DNA from: JADCCX01 sp031431475
GTDB taxonomy: Bacteria; Pseudomonadota; Alphaproteobacteria; Rhizobiales; Beijerinckiaceae
NCBI GenBank assembly: GCA_031431475.1
Contig: JANPDL010000006.1
Location: 67,480-131,479 of the forward strand
Direction: 5' to 3'
DNA length: 64,000 nucleotides
Shown: piece after piece, positions 51,125 to 60,467 of the stretch
How positions within the stretch are numbered: the first letter of the stretch is position 1
Layout of the letters: each line of letters starts with the position of its first letter
The notes under the pieces: generated by a model
Seen by the model: only the letters and a program-made list of their open reading frames with translations
Told to the model about the DNA's origin: nothing
Databases searched by the model: none
Program-made: the position numbers and the translations under genes

Positions 51125-52975
51125 TCATGATCCCGGGTTCTGCTGGCGTATTGCCGTTTCGTAGACCGAGCGGGCGTGGCGAACCTCAGCCCTTTGGCTG
51201 ACTTCTGGAACTGCCACATCCCACCAGTGACCGCCGACTCCCGTCGAGATCAGCGGATCGGTGTCGATCACGATAACGGTCGTACGGCTGTTTGATTTCG
51301 CGCGCTGAAGCGCCGCTTCGAGATCGGCGATGGAGCCCGCCTTCTCGGCAATGGCTCCGAGGCTTTCGGCATGGGCCCGGAAATCAATCGCTGGCATCGT
51401 CAGGTGCTTAGAATCGCGGAGTAGGTTGTTGAAGCTGGCTCCGCCTGTCGCCATCTGCAATCGGTTGATGCAGCCATAGCCACGATTGTCCAGCAGCACG
51501 ATGGTCAGCTTCAGGCCTAGCATGACGGATGTGGCGATCTCGGAGTTCAGCATCAGATAAGAACCGTCTCCCAGCATGACGACGACATCCCCGTCCGGCT
51601 TCGCCATCCTGACCCCAAGGCCACCCGCAATCTCATAGCCCATAGTCGAGTAGCCATACTCCGCATGGTAGGAGCCAGGCGCACCCGCGCGCCAGAGCTT
51701 GTGCAATTCGCCGGGTAATCCGCCTGCAGCATGCAGCACCGTAGCCCCTGAACCGCAGACGCGTTGCACTGCGCCGATCACCTGTGCGTCCGACGGCACA
51801 ACAGCATTCGTTGCAGCAGTGACGGCATCCGCTGCACAGCGCCATTCAGCCTTGGCGGATGCAGCCTTTTCGACCCATCCCTGCGGTGCGCGATAGCCAG
51901 CCATCCTTTCGTCAAGTTCCCGCAATCCTTCCAGTGCATCAGCCACAAGCGACACCGAGCTGTGCTTGCCGGCATCGAAGGATTGGACGTTCAGTCCGAT
52001 GATCGCCTTGGCCGGGTTCTTGAACAGCGACCAGGAGCCAGTGGTGAAATCCTGCAGGCGTGTGCCAACCGCGAGGATGACATCGGCTTGTTCCGCCACG
52101 GTATTGGCGGCAGCCGTTCCGGTCACGCCGAGAGCGCCCATGTTGAGCATGTGATCATCCGGCAGTGTCGATTTTCCACCCTGCGTCTCGCAGACCGGGA
52201 TGCCATATTGATCCGCAAATGCTGCCAGTTGCTCACTTGCGCCAGAGTACAGTGCGCCTCCGCCCGCAATAATGACGGGTCTGGTCGCGGTCTTCAGAAC
52301 CGAGATCGCACGCGCCAGTTCGTTCTGGTCCGGCCGGGGCCGCCGGATTGACCAGATCCGTTCGGCAAAGCAGCTTGCGGGGTAGTCATAGGCTTCGGCC
52401 TGGACATCCTGACACAGCGCAAGCGTTACCGGCCCGCAATCTGCGGGGTCGGTCAGCACTGTCATCGTCCGGGCAAGCGCCGGTATGATCTGCTCGGGCC
52501 GTGTGATCCGGTCAAAATAGCGCGACACCGGGCGGAAGCAATCATTGGCGGAAACCGTACCATCACCGAAATCTTCCACCTGTTGCAGGACAGGATCGGG
52601 GATGCGGTTGGCAAAGACATCGCCGGGCAGCAACAGCACAGGCAGGCGATTGACATGAGCCAGCGCCGCTGCCGTCACCAGATTGGTGGCACCAGGGCCG
52701 ATCGAGGTTGTTACCGCCATCATCCGCCGCCGCATGCTTGCCTTGGCAAAGGCGATGGCAGCATGGGCCATCCCCTGCTCGTTATGGCCGCGATATGTCG
52801 GTAATTCTTCGCGGACATGCCAGAGTGCCTCGCCAAGACCAGCGACATTTCCGTGTCCGAAGATGGCCCAGCATCCCGCGAACATGGGCACAATATTGCC
52901 ATCGATTTCCGTCTTCTGGACGCAGAGATAGCGCACCAGCGCTTGTGCCATTGTAAGGCGTATTGTGCCACTCAT
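51125..52975 (-). CDS. iolD: 3D-(3,5/4)-trihydroxycyclohexane-1,2-dione hydrolase
   Basis: A 616-residue ThDP enzyme that opens the inositol ring diketone to 5-deoxy-glucuronate. The N-terminal domain shows GHGNVAGLGEAL and YRGHNEQGMAHAAIAFAK with the catalytic Glu; the C-terminal ThDP motif is MLGDGSYLMLNSEIATSVML (G-D-G...N). Its length and order match IolD. It lies between iolC and iolB, 31 bp from the former. Confidence 0.95.
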   Translation of the reverse strand: MSGTIRLTMAQALVRYLCVQKTEIDGNIVPMFAGCWAIFGHGNVAGLGEALWHVREELPTYRGHNEQGMAHAAIAFAKASMRRRMMAVTTSIGPGATNLVTAAALAHVNRLPVLLLPGDVFANRIPDPVLQQVEDFGDGTVSANDCFRPVSRYFDRITRPEQIIPALARTMTVLTDPADCGPVTLALCQDVQAEAYDYPASCFAERIWSIRRPRPDQNELARAISVLKTATRPVIIAGGGALYSGASEQLAAFADQYGIPVCETQGGKSTLPDDHMLNMGALGVTGTAAANTVAEQADVILAVGTRLQDFTTGSWSLFKNPAKAIIGLNVQSFDAGKHSSVSLVADALEGLRELDERMAGYRAPQGWVEKAASAKAEWRCAADAVTAATNAVVPSDAQVIGAVQRVCGSGATVLHAAGGLPGELHKLWRAGAPGSYHAEYGYSTMGYEIAGGLGVRMAKPDGDVVVMLGDGSYLMLNSEIATSVMLGLKLTIVLLDNRGYGCINRLQMATGGASFNNLLRDSKHLTMPAIDFRAHAESLGAIAEKAGSIADLEAALQRAKSNSRTTVIVIDTDPLISTGVGGHWWDVAVPEVSQRAEVRHARSVYETAIRQQNPGS

Positions 52976-53006
52976 TGGTCTGCTCCAATCCGGAAGCTAT
53001 TGTCCA

Positions 53007-54923
53007 TCATACCCGCACCCGTTGCCATGTAGTGATCAACTGTCCGAACCGTTCGGCCATGTCACTGATTGCCGCTTCGTCCGTCATCTGCCCTGAAAGC
53101 CAGGCCTTTGCCGAATACGCAAACAGTGTCCGGCCCACGGCGAACCCCTTGACAACAGCAATGCCCGTCACAGCACGAAACGCTGTTTCCAATTGCTCCG
53201 CCGGTGCGTCTAACCCCAGCATGACGATGCCCCGGCAATAGGGATCATGCGCCTGAACTGTTGCCTCGATGGCCCGCCAGGCAGTGGGGCTATCCTGTGG
53301 CTCCAGTTTCCACCAGTCCGGCTTGATACCGAGCGCGTATAGTTCGCCAAGCGCGTTCGCCAGTGTCATCTCACCCAACGGCCCGTGCTGCCCGGCAATG
53401 ATCTCCACCATCAGTTCCCGGCCAACCTTGCGTGTTGCCTCGAAGAGCATCCGCAGCTTCTGTTGCTGCTCGTCTTTCAATGCCTGCGGATCATCCGGAT
53501 GGTAGAAGCACAATGCCTTGACGCAATGCGTCACCGGCCAATCCACCAGTTGCGAGCCGATGTCCTGCGAAAACGCGAAGCGCAGCGGCCGGGACCCCGG
53601 CTGCTCGACCGGACGTCCGAGCCAGTGGAACGGATGTTTTGCGAATTCATGCATCGCGGCGCGGCCATGCTTCTCGTCCAGCAGCATGCCAATTCCGGGG
53701 TGTCCTGCCGCGACTTTCGCTGCTGCCTTCACCGCCAGTACCTTGAAATCCGCGATACGCTCGACCGGCGCGCCTGCGTTTAGCGCCAACTGCTCCAGCT
53801 GGACGCGGTGATCGATAGCGAAGGCGATCAGCGCAGGTTGTGTCGCCCTTCGCGTCGTTGCCCAATGGACATGATTGATCGCCTCGTCGTGGCGTAGCGC
53901 GTGGTGATTGCTACCGTTCTTGAGAAAGAACTGCAATTCCGCAAAGGTCGGAATCTCCGGCGCGCAAAGCAGCCGCGACACTGCGAAAGCTCCGCAGGCG
54001 TTGGCCCAGGTGGCAGATGTCCGGATATCCTCTCCGCCCAGCCATCCCCTGAGGAACCCGGACATGAAAGCGTCACCTGCCCCGAGAACATTGTAGACCT
54101 CGATCGGGAAGCCCTTGCCGATAATCCCGTCTTCAAGGTCGTCCGGGATCAGGCCATCATAGACGATGCAACCCATGGGTCCGCGCTTGAGCACGATGAT
54201 GGCATTGGTTCGCGCCCGGATCGCCTTCAGCGCCGTAAGCAACGTCCGTTCGCCCGATGCGATCAGCACTTCCTCTTCAGTGCCGACGATCAGATCACAA
54301 TCCACCAGTATGGTTTGCATCGTCCGCGACACCACATCGGACGCGATATAGCGGTTGTCGCCGTCGGCATGGCCAGCAAGGCCCCAGAGATTCGGCCGAT
54401 AATCGATGTCGAGCACAACATGTCCTCCGGCAGCTTTCATCAGCCGAATGGCCTTGCGCTGCGCTGCATCCGGGACAGGCTTCGAGAAATGCGTGCCGGT
54501 GACGACCAACGCCCGTGCCGAGGCGATAAAGTCCGGGTCGACATCGTCTTCACACAGCGCGATGTCAGCGCAGTTCTCGCGGTAGAAGAGCAGCGGAAAG
54601 CTCGTATCGCTCTCGACCGACAGGATGGCGAGCGCGGTTAGCCGGTTGGGATCGACGGCGACACCATCGAGGGTTACGCCCTCGCGCAACAGTTGTTCAC
54701 GGATGAATCGCCCCATCTGTTCATTGCCGACACGGGTCAGAAGCGCGGACCTCAGGCCCAGACGTGAGGTTCCGACTGCGATATTCGTCGGGCAGCCACC
54801 GACGGATTTGGCGAAGCTCGCGACATCTTCGAGCCTTGTGCCGATCTGCTGACCGTAAAGATCAACCGACGACCGCCCCATGGTGATCACGTCAAGCCTG
54901 CACGCACTGGAAATTCTGCTCAT
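53007..54923 (-). CDS. iolC: 5-dehydro-2-deoxygluconokinase fused to DUF2090 domain
   Basis: A 638-residue fusion. Residues 1 to about 325 are a PfkB sugar kinase: VITMGRSSVDLYGQQIG, GGCPTNIAVGTSRLGL and the catalytic GAGDAFMSGFLRGWL. From about 335 to the end is DUF2090, an aldolase-like TIM barrel seen in IolC of alphaproteobacteria, with VEIIAGQHGPLG and GIVMLGLDAP. The kinase phosphorylates 2-deoxy-5-keto-gluconate; the second half may act in the next aldol step, as IolJ does, but this is inferred. It heads iolC-iolD-iolB; iolA, iolE and iolG are not in the window. Confidence 0.93.
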   Translation of the reverse strand: MSRISSACRLDVITMGRSSVDLYGQQIGTRLEDVASFAKSVGGCPTNIAVGTSRLGLRSALLTRVGNEQMGRFIREQLLREGVTLDGVAVDPNRLTALAILSVESDTSFPLLFYRENCADIALCEDDVDPDFIASARALVVTGTHFSKPVPDAAQRKAIRLMKAAGGHVVLDIDYRPNLWGLAGHADGDNRYIASDVVSRTMQTILVDCDLIVGTEEEVLIASGERTLLTALKAIRARTNAIIVLKRGPMGCIVYDGLIPDDLEDGIIGKGFPIEVYNVLGAGDAFMSGFLRGWLGGEDIRTSATWANACGAFAVSRLLCAPEIPTFAELQFFLKNGSNHHALRHDEAINHVHWATTRRATQPALIAFAIDHRVQLEQLALNAGAPVERIADFKVLAVKAAAKVAAGHPGIGMLLDEKHGRAAMHEFAKHPFHWLGRPVEQPGSRPLRFAFSQDIGSQLVDWPVTHCVKALCFYHPDDPQALKDEQQQKLRMLFEATRKVGRELMVEIIAGQHGPLGEMTLANALGELYALGIKPDWWKLEPQDSPTAWRAIEATVQAHDPYCRGIVMLGLDAPAEQLETAFRAVTGIAVVKGFAVGRTLFAYSAKAWLSGQMTDEAAISDMAERFGQLITTWQRVRV

Positions 54924-55111
54924 CAGCTATTGTACTCCCGTCGGATATTCCCGTGACAGGAGCCGAGAGCAATGAGAATTGCAACCCCAGGCTGATGAAG
55001 TGAACACGCATGCCATATTGACCATTGACGATATCCCGCCATCACCAGCGCTGCGACAGAATGACAAGAGACAGATGCCGTCCATTTGAGGAGTTAGCCC
55101 GTAAAAGACAT

Positions 55112-56377
55112 ATGCCATCAAGCCAATCCCGTACATTCGAGCCTAGCCGGGCCGCAGGTTTGGCACGCCTCACGGCTTTCGTACCCTATGCCGGACATCA
55201 ATACGCGGCCAGCCGAAACGATGATCTGGGGCCGGATCGACGCTCAAATGTCTCGGTGCTCTCTCCCTACATCCGCCACCGGATGATCACAGAAGAAGAG
55301 GTGTTGACCGCTGTTTTAGCCCAACACAGTCTGGCCGTTGCTGAAAAATTCATCCAGGAGGTTTTCTGGCGGACCTATTTCAAGGGTCACCTTGAAACCC
55401 GCCCCTTTGTCTGGGGCAACTATCAGCGCAATCTGAACCAGCACATCAATGGTCTTTCGGGAAAAGGCAGTTTCCGCAAAGCTTACGAACGGGCAGTCGA
55501 AGGCCGCACCGGCATCAACTGTTTCGATGCATGGGTCGAGGAATTGGTCGAAACCGGTTACCTGCACAACCATGCCCGCATGTGGTTCGCCTCGATCTGG
55601 ATATTCACGCTGAAATTACCGTGGGAGCTTGGTGCCGATTTCATGATCCGTCATCTCATCGACGGTGATCCCGCCTCCAACACCTTGTCCTGGCGTTGGG
55701 TGGGCGGTCTGCACACCAGAGGAAAGACCTATCTGGCCCGCCCTGACAATATCCGCTCCTGCACGCACGGCCGCTTCACGCCCGAAGGTCTGGCGCGGGA
55801 AGCGCCGCCTCTGGAAGAACCGCCTCTGCCATCGGCCCAGCCGTTGCCTTCTGCAGCAGTGCGGTTTCTATCCGGTCGGACTGGAGTGCTGCTGACTCCG
55901 GAGGACCTGCATCCCGCAAGCCTTGACCTTGGCGACGCGGACGTCGTCGCGGTTGCCGGTGCTGTTCTGCATGATGAATTCTCATCGATCGAGACGTCAG
56001 GTCTCGTGAAGGCGTTCACCAACGGTGCACTGGCGGATGCTTTGCTTTCCACATCAACATATTTCAACACCTCTGCAACACACCTGCCATCTCTCTCTGC
56101 ACTTGCTATCGAGGACTGGGCGCGCAGGCATGCACTGGAGACAGTGGTGACGGCCTATGCCCCGGTGGGGCCTGTTGCGACGTGCCTGACCGAGATCCTG
56201 CCTCGGTTGCAAGCAAAAGGCATTCGGCTGGTCCAGGTCAGGCGCGCTTTCGACACGTTGGGCTGGCCACATGGCACACGCGGTTTTTTCGCCATGAAGG
56301 AGAAAATACCCAGTATGCTGCGCGAACGCGGGATCGGTCCGTCCGCCTGCGACCCGCAACTCATGCTGTTTTCATGA
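55112..56377 (+). CDS. Photolyase/cryptochrome-like FAD-binding protein without antenna domain
   Basis: A 421-residue protein that starts directly with the FAD-binding helical domain of DNA photolyases: RAAGLARLTAF, VSVLSPYIRHRMITEEEVL, FWRTYFKGHLETRP, NCFDAWVEELVETGYLHNHARMWFASIW and LSWRWVGGLHTRGKTYLARPDNI. The N-terminal alpha/beta antenna domain of classical photolyases is missing, and about 150 residues of another domain follow at the C-terminus. Start 55112 is an estimate; ATG 55061 is possible. Nei glycosylase follows, so a repair role is plausible. Confidence 0.82.
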   Translation: MPSSQSRTFEPSRAAGLARLTAFVPYAGHQYAASRNDDLGPDRRSNVSVLSPYIRHRMITEEEVLTAVLAQHSLAVAEKFIQEVFWRTYFKGHLETRPFVWGNYQRNLNQHINGLSGKGSFRKAYERAVEGRTGINCFDAWVEELVETGYLHNHARMWFASIWIFTLKLPWELGADFMIRHLIDGDPASNTLSWRWVGGLHTRGKTYLARPDNIRSCTHGRFTPEGLAREAPPLEEPPLPSAQPLPSAAVRFLSGRTGVLLTPEDLHPASLDLGDADVVAVAGAVLHDEFSSIETSGLVKAFTNGALADALLSTSTYFNTSATHLPSLSALAIEDWARRHALETVVTAYAPVGPVATCLTEILPRLQAKGIRLVQVRRAFDTLGWPHGTRGFFAMKEKIPSMLRERGIGPSACDPQLMLFS

Positions 56378-56407
56378 CAGCTCCTACCCGGAATTTGAGG
56401 CCTTCCG

Positions 56408-57190
56408 ATGCCTGAGGGCCACACAATCCACCGCGCTGCGCGCGACCAGCGCCCCATGCTGACGGGCAATGTGCTGGAGGTCACGTCACCGCAGGGTCGG
56501 TTTGCCGAGGGGGCCTCGCGGCTGGACGGCCAGACCTGCACCGGCGTGGACGCTTACGGCAAGCATCTGCTCTATCATTTTGCCCATGACGAGACGCTGC
56601 ATATCCATCTTGGTCTCTTTGGCCGGTTCAGGACCGCCAAAAGCCCTGCCGCAGAACCTCGTGGTGAGGTACGGGTGCGGATGATAAGCGCCAGCCATGT
56701 TGTTGACATCAATGGGCCCAATACCTGCGAGGTACTGGATGCTGCCTCCCGCGCCGCCCTCATCGCGCGTATCGGCCCTGACGTCCTGCGCGCTGACGCT
56801 GATCCGGAGCGCGCCTGGGCCAGGATCAGCCGCAGCCGTACCAGCATCGGGCAATTGCTGATGGATCAATCCATAATGGCGGGCATCGGCAATATCTATC
56901 GCAGCGAGATTCTTTGGCGTCAGAAGGTTCATCCCGAAACACCGGGTAAAAAAGTGTCTCGCGAAACCTTTGACCGGATATGGATCGATTCAATCCATCT
57001 TCTGGAAATCGGGGTGAAGAACAACGCTATCATCACGGTGGATGGCCTTAGGAAATCCCGCTCCCGCTACGGCGAGCGTGTCAACATCTTCGCCAAACCG
57101 GTCTGCCCGGCCTGCGCCGCCGACATTCGCCGCTTCGAGCTGGCGACACGGCGCGTGTTTGTCTGCGAGACGTGTCAGGTGTTGGCCTGA
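56408..57190 (+). CDS. nei: Fpg/Nei family DNA glycosylase (endonuclease VIII-like)
   Basis: A 260-residue base-excision repair enzyme. The N-terminal MPEGHTIHR gives the catalytic Pro2 and Glu3 with a Nei2-like sequence. The helix-two-turn-helix has MAGIGNIYRSEILW, and the C-terminal zinc finger is CPACAADIRRFELATRRVFVCETC. It removes oxidised pyrimidines from DNA. It starts 30 bp after the photolyase-like gene, probably in one transcript. Confidence 0.9.
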   Translation: MPEGHTIHRAARDQRPMLTGNVLEVTSPQGRFAEGASRLDGQTCTGVDAYGKHLLYHFAHDETLHIHLGLFGRFRTAKSPAAEPRGEVRVRMISASHVVDINGPNTCEVLDAASRAALIARIGPDVLRADADPERAWARISRSRTSIGQLLMDQSIMAGIGNIYRSEILWRQKVHPETPGKKVSRETFDRIWIDSIHLLEIGVKNNAIITVDGLRKSRSRYGERVNIFAKPVCPACAADIRRFELATRRVFVCETCQVLA

Positions 57191-57292
57191 GGATGACCCG
57201 GCACGCTGGCCTGTTCGTCCCTGATCAGGATTTTCTCCGTCGGATGCCTGCTCAATGAAAAGAGGCGTGCTGAAATCAGGACTTTTGAGTTG

Positions 57293-57949
57293 TTATTTGG
57301 CTTTTACGCCAAAAGCCTTCGCCATGAATCCCAGCCCGTGCATCAGGCCTTCACCGTCGATACCATGGCCGATGCGATGCGACATGTGCCACTCCACCGG
57401 GACACCCGCCGCTGACAGTGCCTGCCCGGCATGGAACAGCGCCTGCACGGGGATCACCTCGTCCTGATCACCATGGATCAGCAGCACCGGCGGCTTCGCG
57501 GTCACCTCGGAGAGGTGCTCCTCGCCCACAAGCGTGCCGGAATAGCCCACGATGGCCGCACAGGGGGTTTTGCGGCGCAGGCCCGCGTGCAGAGCCATCA
57601 TCGTGCCCTGCGAGAAGCCGACCAGCACCATCTGGCTCTCGCTCAGCCCATGCCTCGCCAGTTCCGCATCCAGAAATGCATCCAGCACGGGACGTGCCTT
57701 GGTAACACCGACCCAGCGCTCGTTGGGGTCCCGGAACGTCAGGCCGAACCATTGCCGCCCCATCGGTGATCCACCGCAGGGCTCGGGTGCGTGCGGTGAG
57801 ACAAATACCGCATCGGGCAGAAATTGCGCCCATTGCTTGCCGATTCCGATCAGATCATTGCCGTCAGCACCGTAGCCATGAAGGAAAACCACGAGCTGTT
57901 TTGCTCTACCGGACGAGGCTGCGAGGCGTGGGCCGTCGATCAGTGTCAT
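57293..57949 (-). CDS. Phospholipase/carboxylesterase (alpha/beta hydrolase)
   Basis: A 218-residue serine hydrolase of the carboxylesterase/acyl-protein thioesterase type. FLHGYGADGNDLIG forms the oxyanion region, VLVGFSQGTMMAL the nucleophile elbow (Ser), with Asp in IHGDQDEVIP and His in HRIGHGI. ATG 57949 is chosen over 58018 because the extra residues have no similarity. It is divergent from the Nudix gene. Confidence 0.88.
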   Translation of the reverse strand: MTLIDGPRLAASSGRAKQLVVFLHGYGADGNDLIGIGKQWAQFLPDAVFVSPHAPEPCGGSPMGRQWFGLTFRDPNERWVGVTKARPVLDAFLDAELARHGLSESQMVLVGFSQGTMMALHAGLRRKTPCAAIVGYSGTLVGEEHLSEVTAKPPVLLIHGDQDEVIPVQALFHAGQALSAAGVPVEWHMSHRIGHGIDGEGLMHGLGFMAKAFGVKAK

Positions 57950-58061
57950 GACATGGCTTCCTTGTTGGGCTGCCCGATAGCAGGGATGACGGGGAGGGGA
58001 AAGAATGTTGGTTGGCATGAATCACTGCGCAAAACCGGATTGCCCCGTTATTCTCGCATGC

Positions 58062-58556
58062 ATGGATACGTCGTCCTCCACCGATTCGCGCCCCGGCATG
58101 CTTTTCCGCATCACCCAGTGGTCGTTCCTGATTCTCTCGCGCTTCACGCGTGGCATGACGCTTGGTGTGCGCGGTATGGTGATTGATCACGAAAACCGCA
58201 TCTTTCTCGTGCGTCATTCCTACGTGCGGGGTTGGCATATGCCTGGCGGTGGCGTCGAGGTAGGCGAAACACTGCTGGAGGCATTGGCCAAAGAACTGCG
58301 CGAGGAGGGCAACATTGTTTTCACGCAAGAGCCCCGGCTGATCGGTATCTATCTCAACCGGGTGGCCTCGAAGCGCGATCATGTGGCGGTCTATCTGCTG
58401 CGCGATTTCGAGCAGACGGCCCCGCGTGGCCCGGACCGCGAGATCGTCGAGACCGGATTCTTCCCGCTGGATGCATTGCCGACCGAAACGACGCAGGCCA
58501 CTCGCAGGCGCATCGCAGAAGCCCTTTCGGGTGTGCCGATCACACAAACGTGGTGA
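58062..58556 (+). CDS. Nudix hydrolase
   Basis: A 164-residue protein with a Nudix box GGGVEVGETLLEALAKELREEGN (about 61-83) where the usual Arg before Glu is Lys (AKELREE), a mild variation. An N-terminal hydrophobic stretch (FRITQWSFLILSRF) may attach it to the membrane. Nudix enzymes hydrolyse nucleoside diphosphate-linked compounds; the substrate is not predictable. ATG 58062 is an estimate; 58098 is also possible. Confidence 0.83.
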   Translation: MDTSSSTDSRPGMLFRITQWSFLILSRFTRGMTLGVRGMVIDHENRIFLVRHSYVRGWHMPGGGVEVGETLLEALAKELREEGNIVFTQEPRLIGIYLNRVASKRDHVAVYLLRDFEQTAPRGPDREIVETGFFPLDALPTETTQATRRRIAEALSGVPITQTW

Positions 58557-58672
58557 GTCTGTTCCGCCCTAACGCCGCCGCAATCCCCGCGCTGTTTGCG
58601 ATGCATTAACCACGTTCAGGCTCCATTCAGTGGCCAGGTGGTTGAACACGCGGGCTGATGCAGGAGACTTGC

Positions 58673-59350
58673 ATGACGATGGGGACCGGATCCATGAGAG
58701 GATCCCTGCGCGCTGCGCTTGCGGCTGGCGGTTTGCTCTTTGTGTCAACAGGGATAGCGCAGGCCCAGTGGTTCATGCCGCCCCGCTATTATCCACCGGT
58801 CGTTATGGACGAAGTAACCCCCCGCGAGGTCCATGGCCTTGTGCGGCGGCAAGGGTATAGCAATCCATCCAGTCCGGTTTATCGCGATGACGTGGTGATT
58901 CTCTCCGCGATGGACCCATCAGGACGTCGCGTCCGGCTGGTGCTTGATGTCTATTCCGGGCGCATCATTGATCGCCAGTCAGTCCCGCAGGGCCCACGTG
59001 AACGGGTGGTGCAGCGCGTTCCCGATCAGGGCCCGACCATCAAGCGGACAGTACCAGAACCGACGGAGCGCAGTGCTGTGACGCCCGAGCGCCCGACCAC
59101 CATTCGCCGTGAACCCATTCTGCCGCCGCAGGTGACAACACCCGCACCACCGCGAAGCAAAATCGTCCAGCCAGATAAAGCTGTCGCGCCACCGCCGCGG
59201 CCACCCGAAGCGGCAGTCGGCTCCGGTACACGAGAAGCACCTCGCCGCATCGAAATGGTGCCGCCTGCCGAGCTCGACGCGCCACCGGCCAGGCCAGTTG
59301 TACCCGCCGGTCCACCTATCAACAGCGTTCCGCCAGCAGGGCTGGAATAG
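58673..59350 (+). CDS. Exported Pro-rich protein with a short PepSY-like domain
   Basis: A 225-residue protein. The signal peptide (GSLRAALAAGGLLFVSTGIAQA) is followed by about 75 residues with VTPREVHGLVRRQGY, DVVILSAMDPSGRRVRLVLDVYSGRIIDRQ, and then about 120 residues rich in Pro, Arg and Thr. The globular part resembles that of the small protein at 60177. AGGAGA sits 6 bases before the ATG. A strong terminator follows the stop. Function unknown, probably periplasmic. Confidence 0.8.
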   Translation: MTMGTGSMRGSLRAALAAGGLLFVSTGIAQAQWFMPPRYYPPVVMDEVTPREVHGLVRRQGYSNPSSPVYRDDVVILSAMDPSGRRVRLVLDVYSGRIIDRQSVPQGPRERVVQRVPDQGPTIKRTVPEPTERSAVTPERPTTIRREPILPPQVTTPAPPRSKIVQPDKAVAPPPRPPEAAVGSGTREAPRRIEMVPPAELDAPPARPVVPAGPPINSVPPAGLE

Positions 59351-59351
59351 C

Positions 59352-59379
59352 AAAAGCCCCCCGTTTCCGGGGGCTTTTC
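59352..59379 (+). terminator. Rho-independent terminator
   Basis: AAAAGCCCCC and GGGGGCTTTT pair around CGTTTCC, giving a GC stem with flanking A and T runs. It ends the Pro-rich protein gene and may also serve the convergent hsp20 gene. Confidence 0.85.
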
Positions 59380-59399
59380 CGTTTCAGGACAGCGCTGGC

Positions 59400-59897
59400 T
59401 TATGCCGCAGCCGCCACCGACGTGAGTGCCTTCGGCTTCACGCGCCTTGTCGCATCCACGCTGCCGATCGGGATCATCCTGGGCTTCATGGCTTCCGGCA
59501 GTTCACGCACGAGATCGACGTGCAGCAGGCCGTTCTCCAGCCGTGCACCCGTGACAGTCACGTGATCGGCGAGCTGGAAGCGGCGCTCGAAGGCACGGCC
59601 CGCGATGCCACGAAACAGCACTTCGGCGGTTGCAGATTCGTCAGCAGCCTTCTCGCCTTTGACGACGAGCGTGTTGGCTGCAGCCTCGATGGTGAGTTCG
59701 GTTTCCGCGAAGCCCGCGACCGCAATGCTGATGCGGTAGCCGTTTTCGGAGGTGCGCTCGATATTGTAGGGAGGATAGCTCGGAGCATGGGCTTCCGCAC
59801 CATTCACCTGGTCAAGCTTTGCCTGATCGAGCAGGGAAAAGAGACGGTCAAAGCCGATGGTGGAGCGATGGAACGGGGTCAGATCAAAACTACGCAT
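59400..59897 (-). CDS. Small heat shock protein Hsp20 (IbpA-like)
   Basis: A 165-residue alpha-crystallin chaperone. The N-terminus MRSFDLTPFHRSTIGFDRLF is typical of rhizobial IbpA. The crystallin domain runs from YNIERTSENGYRISIAVAGF to GLLHVDLVRELPEAMKPRMIPI, with the A-x-x-x-x-G-L-like motif (ARLENGLL). It ends in an Ala-rich tail. The 279 bases upstream (59898-60176) have no gene; a GGAAGGA site lies before the ATG. A ROSE-type RNA thermometer could not be shown. Confidence 0.92.
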   Translation of the reverse strand: MRSFDLTPFHRSTIGFDRLFSLLDQAKLDQVNGAEAHAPSYPPYNIERTSENGYRISIAVAGFAETELTIEAAANTLVVKGEKAADESATAEVLFRGIAGRAFERRFQLADHVTVTGARLENGLLHVDLVRELPEAMKPRMIPIGSVDATRRVKPKALTSVAAAA

Positions 59898-60176
59898 GGG
59901 GTGTCCTTCCTTGAAGCGACGGTTGCGTTAACGGTGAGCCCGCCCTGACATTCACCCCGCCAAAAGCGCGAGTGTCCATCCTGCCGGACCTATGGCCGCA
60001 GCCGGTCTGGCCTGCGGTCAACAAGAGTTGGGAAGCGAATTTGGTCTGCGCAAGGGTGGGCTGCCAAAAATCTGCACGGGCATTTCTATACGGGGGATGA
60101 ACGCGGAAGAGCGGTTGAGTTCAGGCACCGGCCTCTATGAAAAGCAAAATCGAAACACCATTCCGTCAGCCACGCC

Positions 60177-60464
60177 ATGCTCCGCCGCTCTTTTCTACTT
60201 CTCCTTTCCAGCATTGCCCTGTTGCCGAAAGCTGCATTCGCGGCTGAGGCCTCGCCGCTGTCGGCGGGCTACACGCAGTCAATTCCATCAAGGCTGGAAA
60301 CGCGCCTTATACGTGAAGGCTACGTGTTGATCGGTGAACCGCGACGCAAGGGCGACTTTGTCATCCTCACCGCAAGCCGCGCCAGCGTGCCCTGGCGGCT
60401 TGTGGTCGATGGACGCACGGGCGAGATCATCGGCCAGAAGCCGCTGTCGCAGGGCAACGACTAG
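60177..60464 (+). CDS. Small exported PepSY-like protein
   Basis: A 95-residue protein with a signal peptide (RRSFLLLLSSIALLPKAAFA). The mature part (LETRLIREGY, GDFVILTASR, WRLVVDGRTGEIIGQ) matches the globular domain of the 58673 product without its Pro-rich tail. Probably periplasmic; function unknown. It is convergent with the hybrid kinase gene, with 3 bp between stops. Confidence 0.75.
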   Translation: MLRRSFLLLLSSIALLPKAAFAAEASPLSAGYTQSIPSRLETRLIREGYVLIGEPRRKGDFVILTASRASVPWRLVVDGRTGEIIGQKPLSQGND

Positions 60465-60467
60465 ACG

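Noticed and set aside
59898..60176. ROSE-type RNA thermometer before hsp20
   Set aside because: The leader has a GGAAGGA site, but I could not find the conserved pairing segment with confidence.
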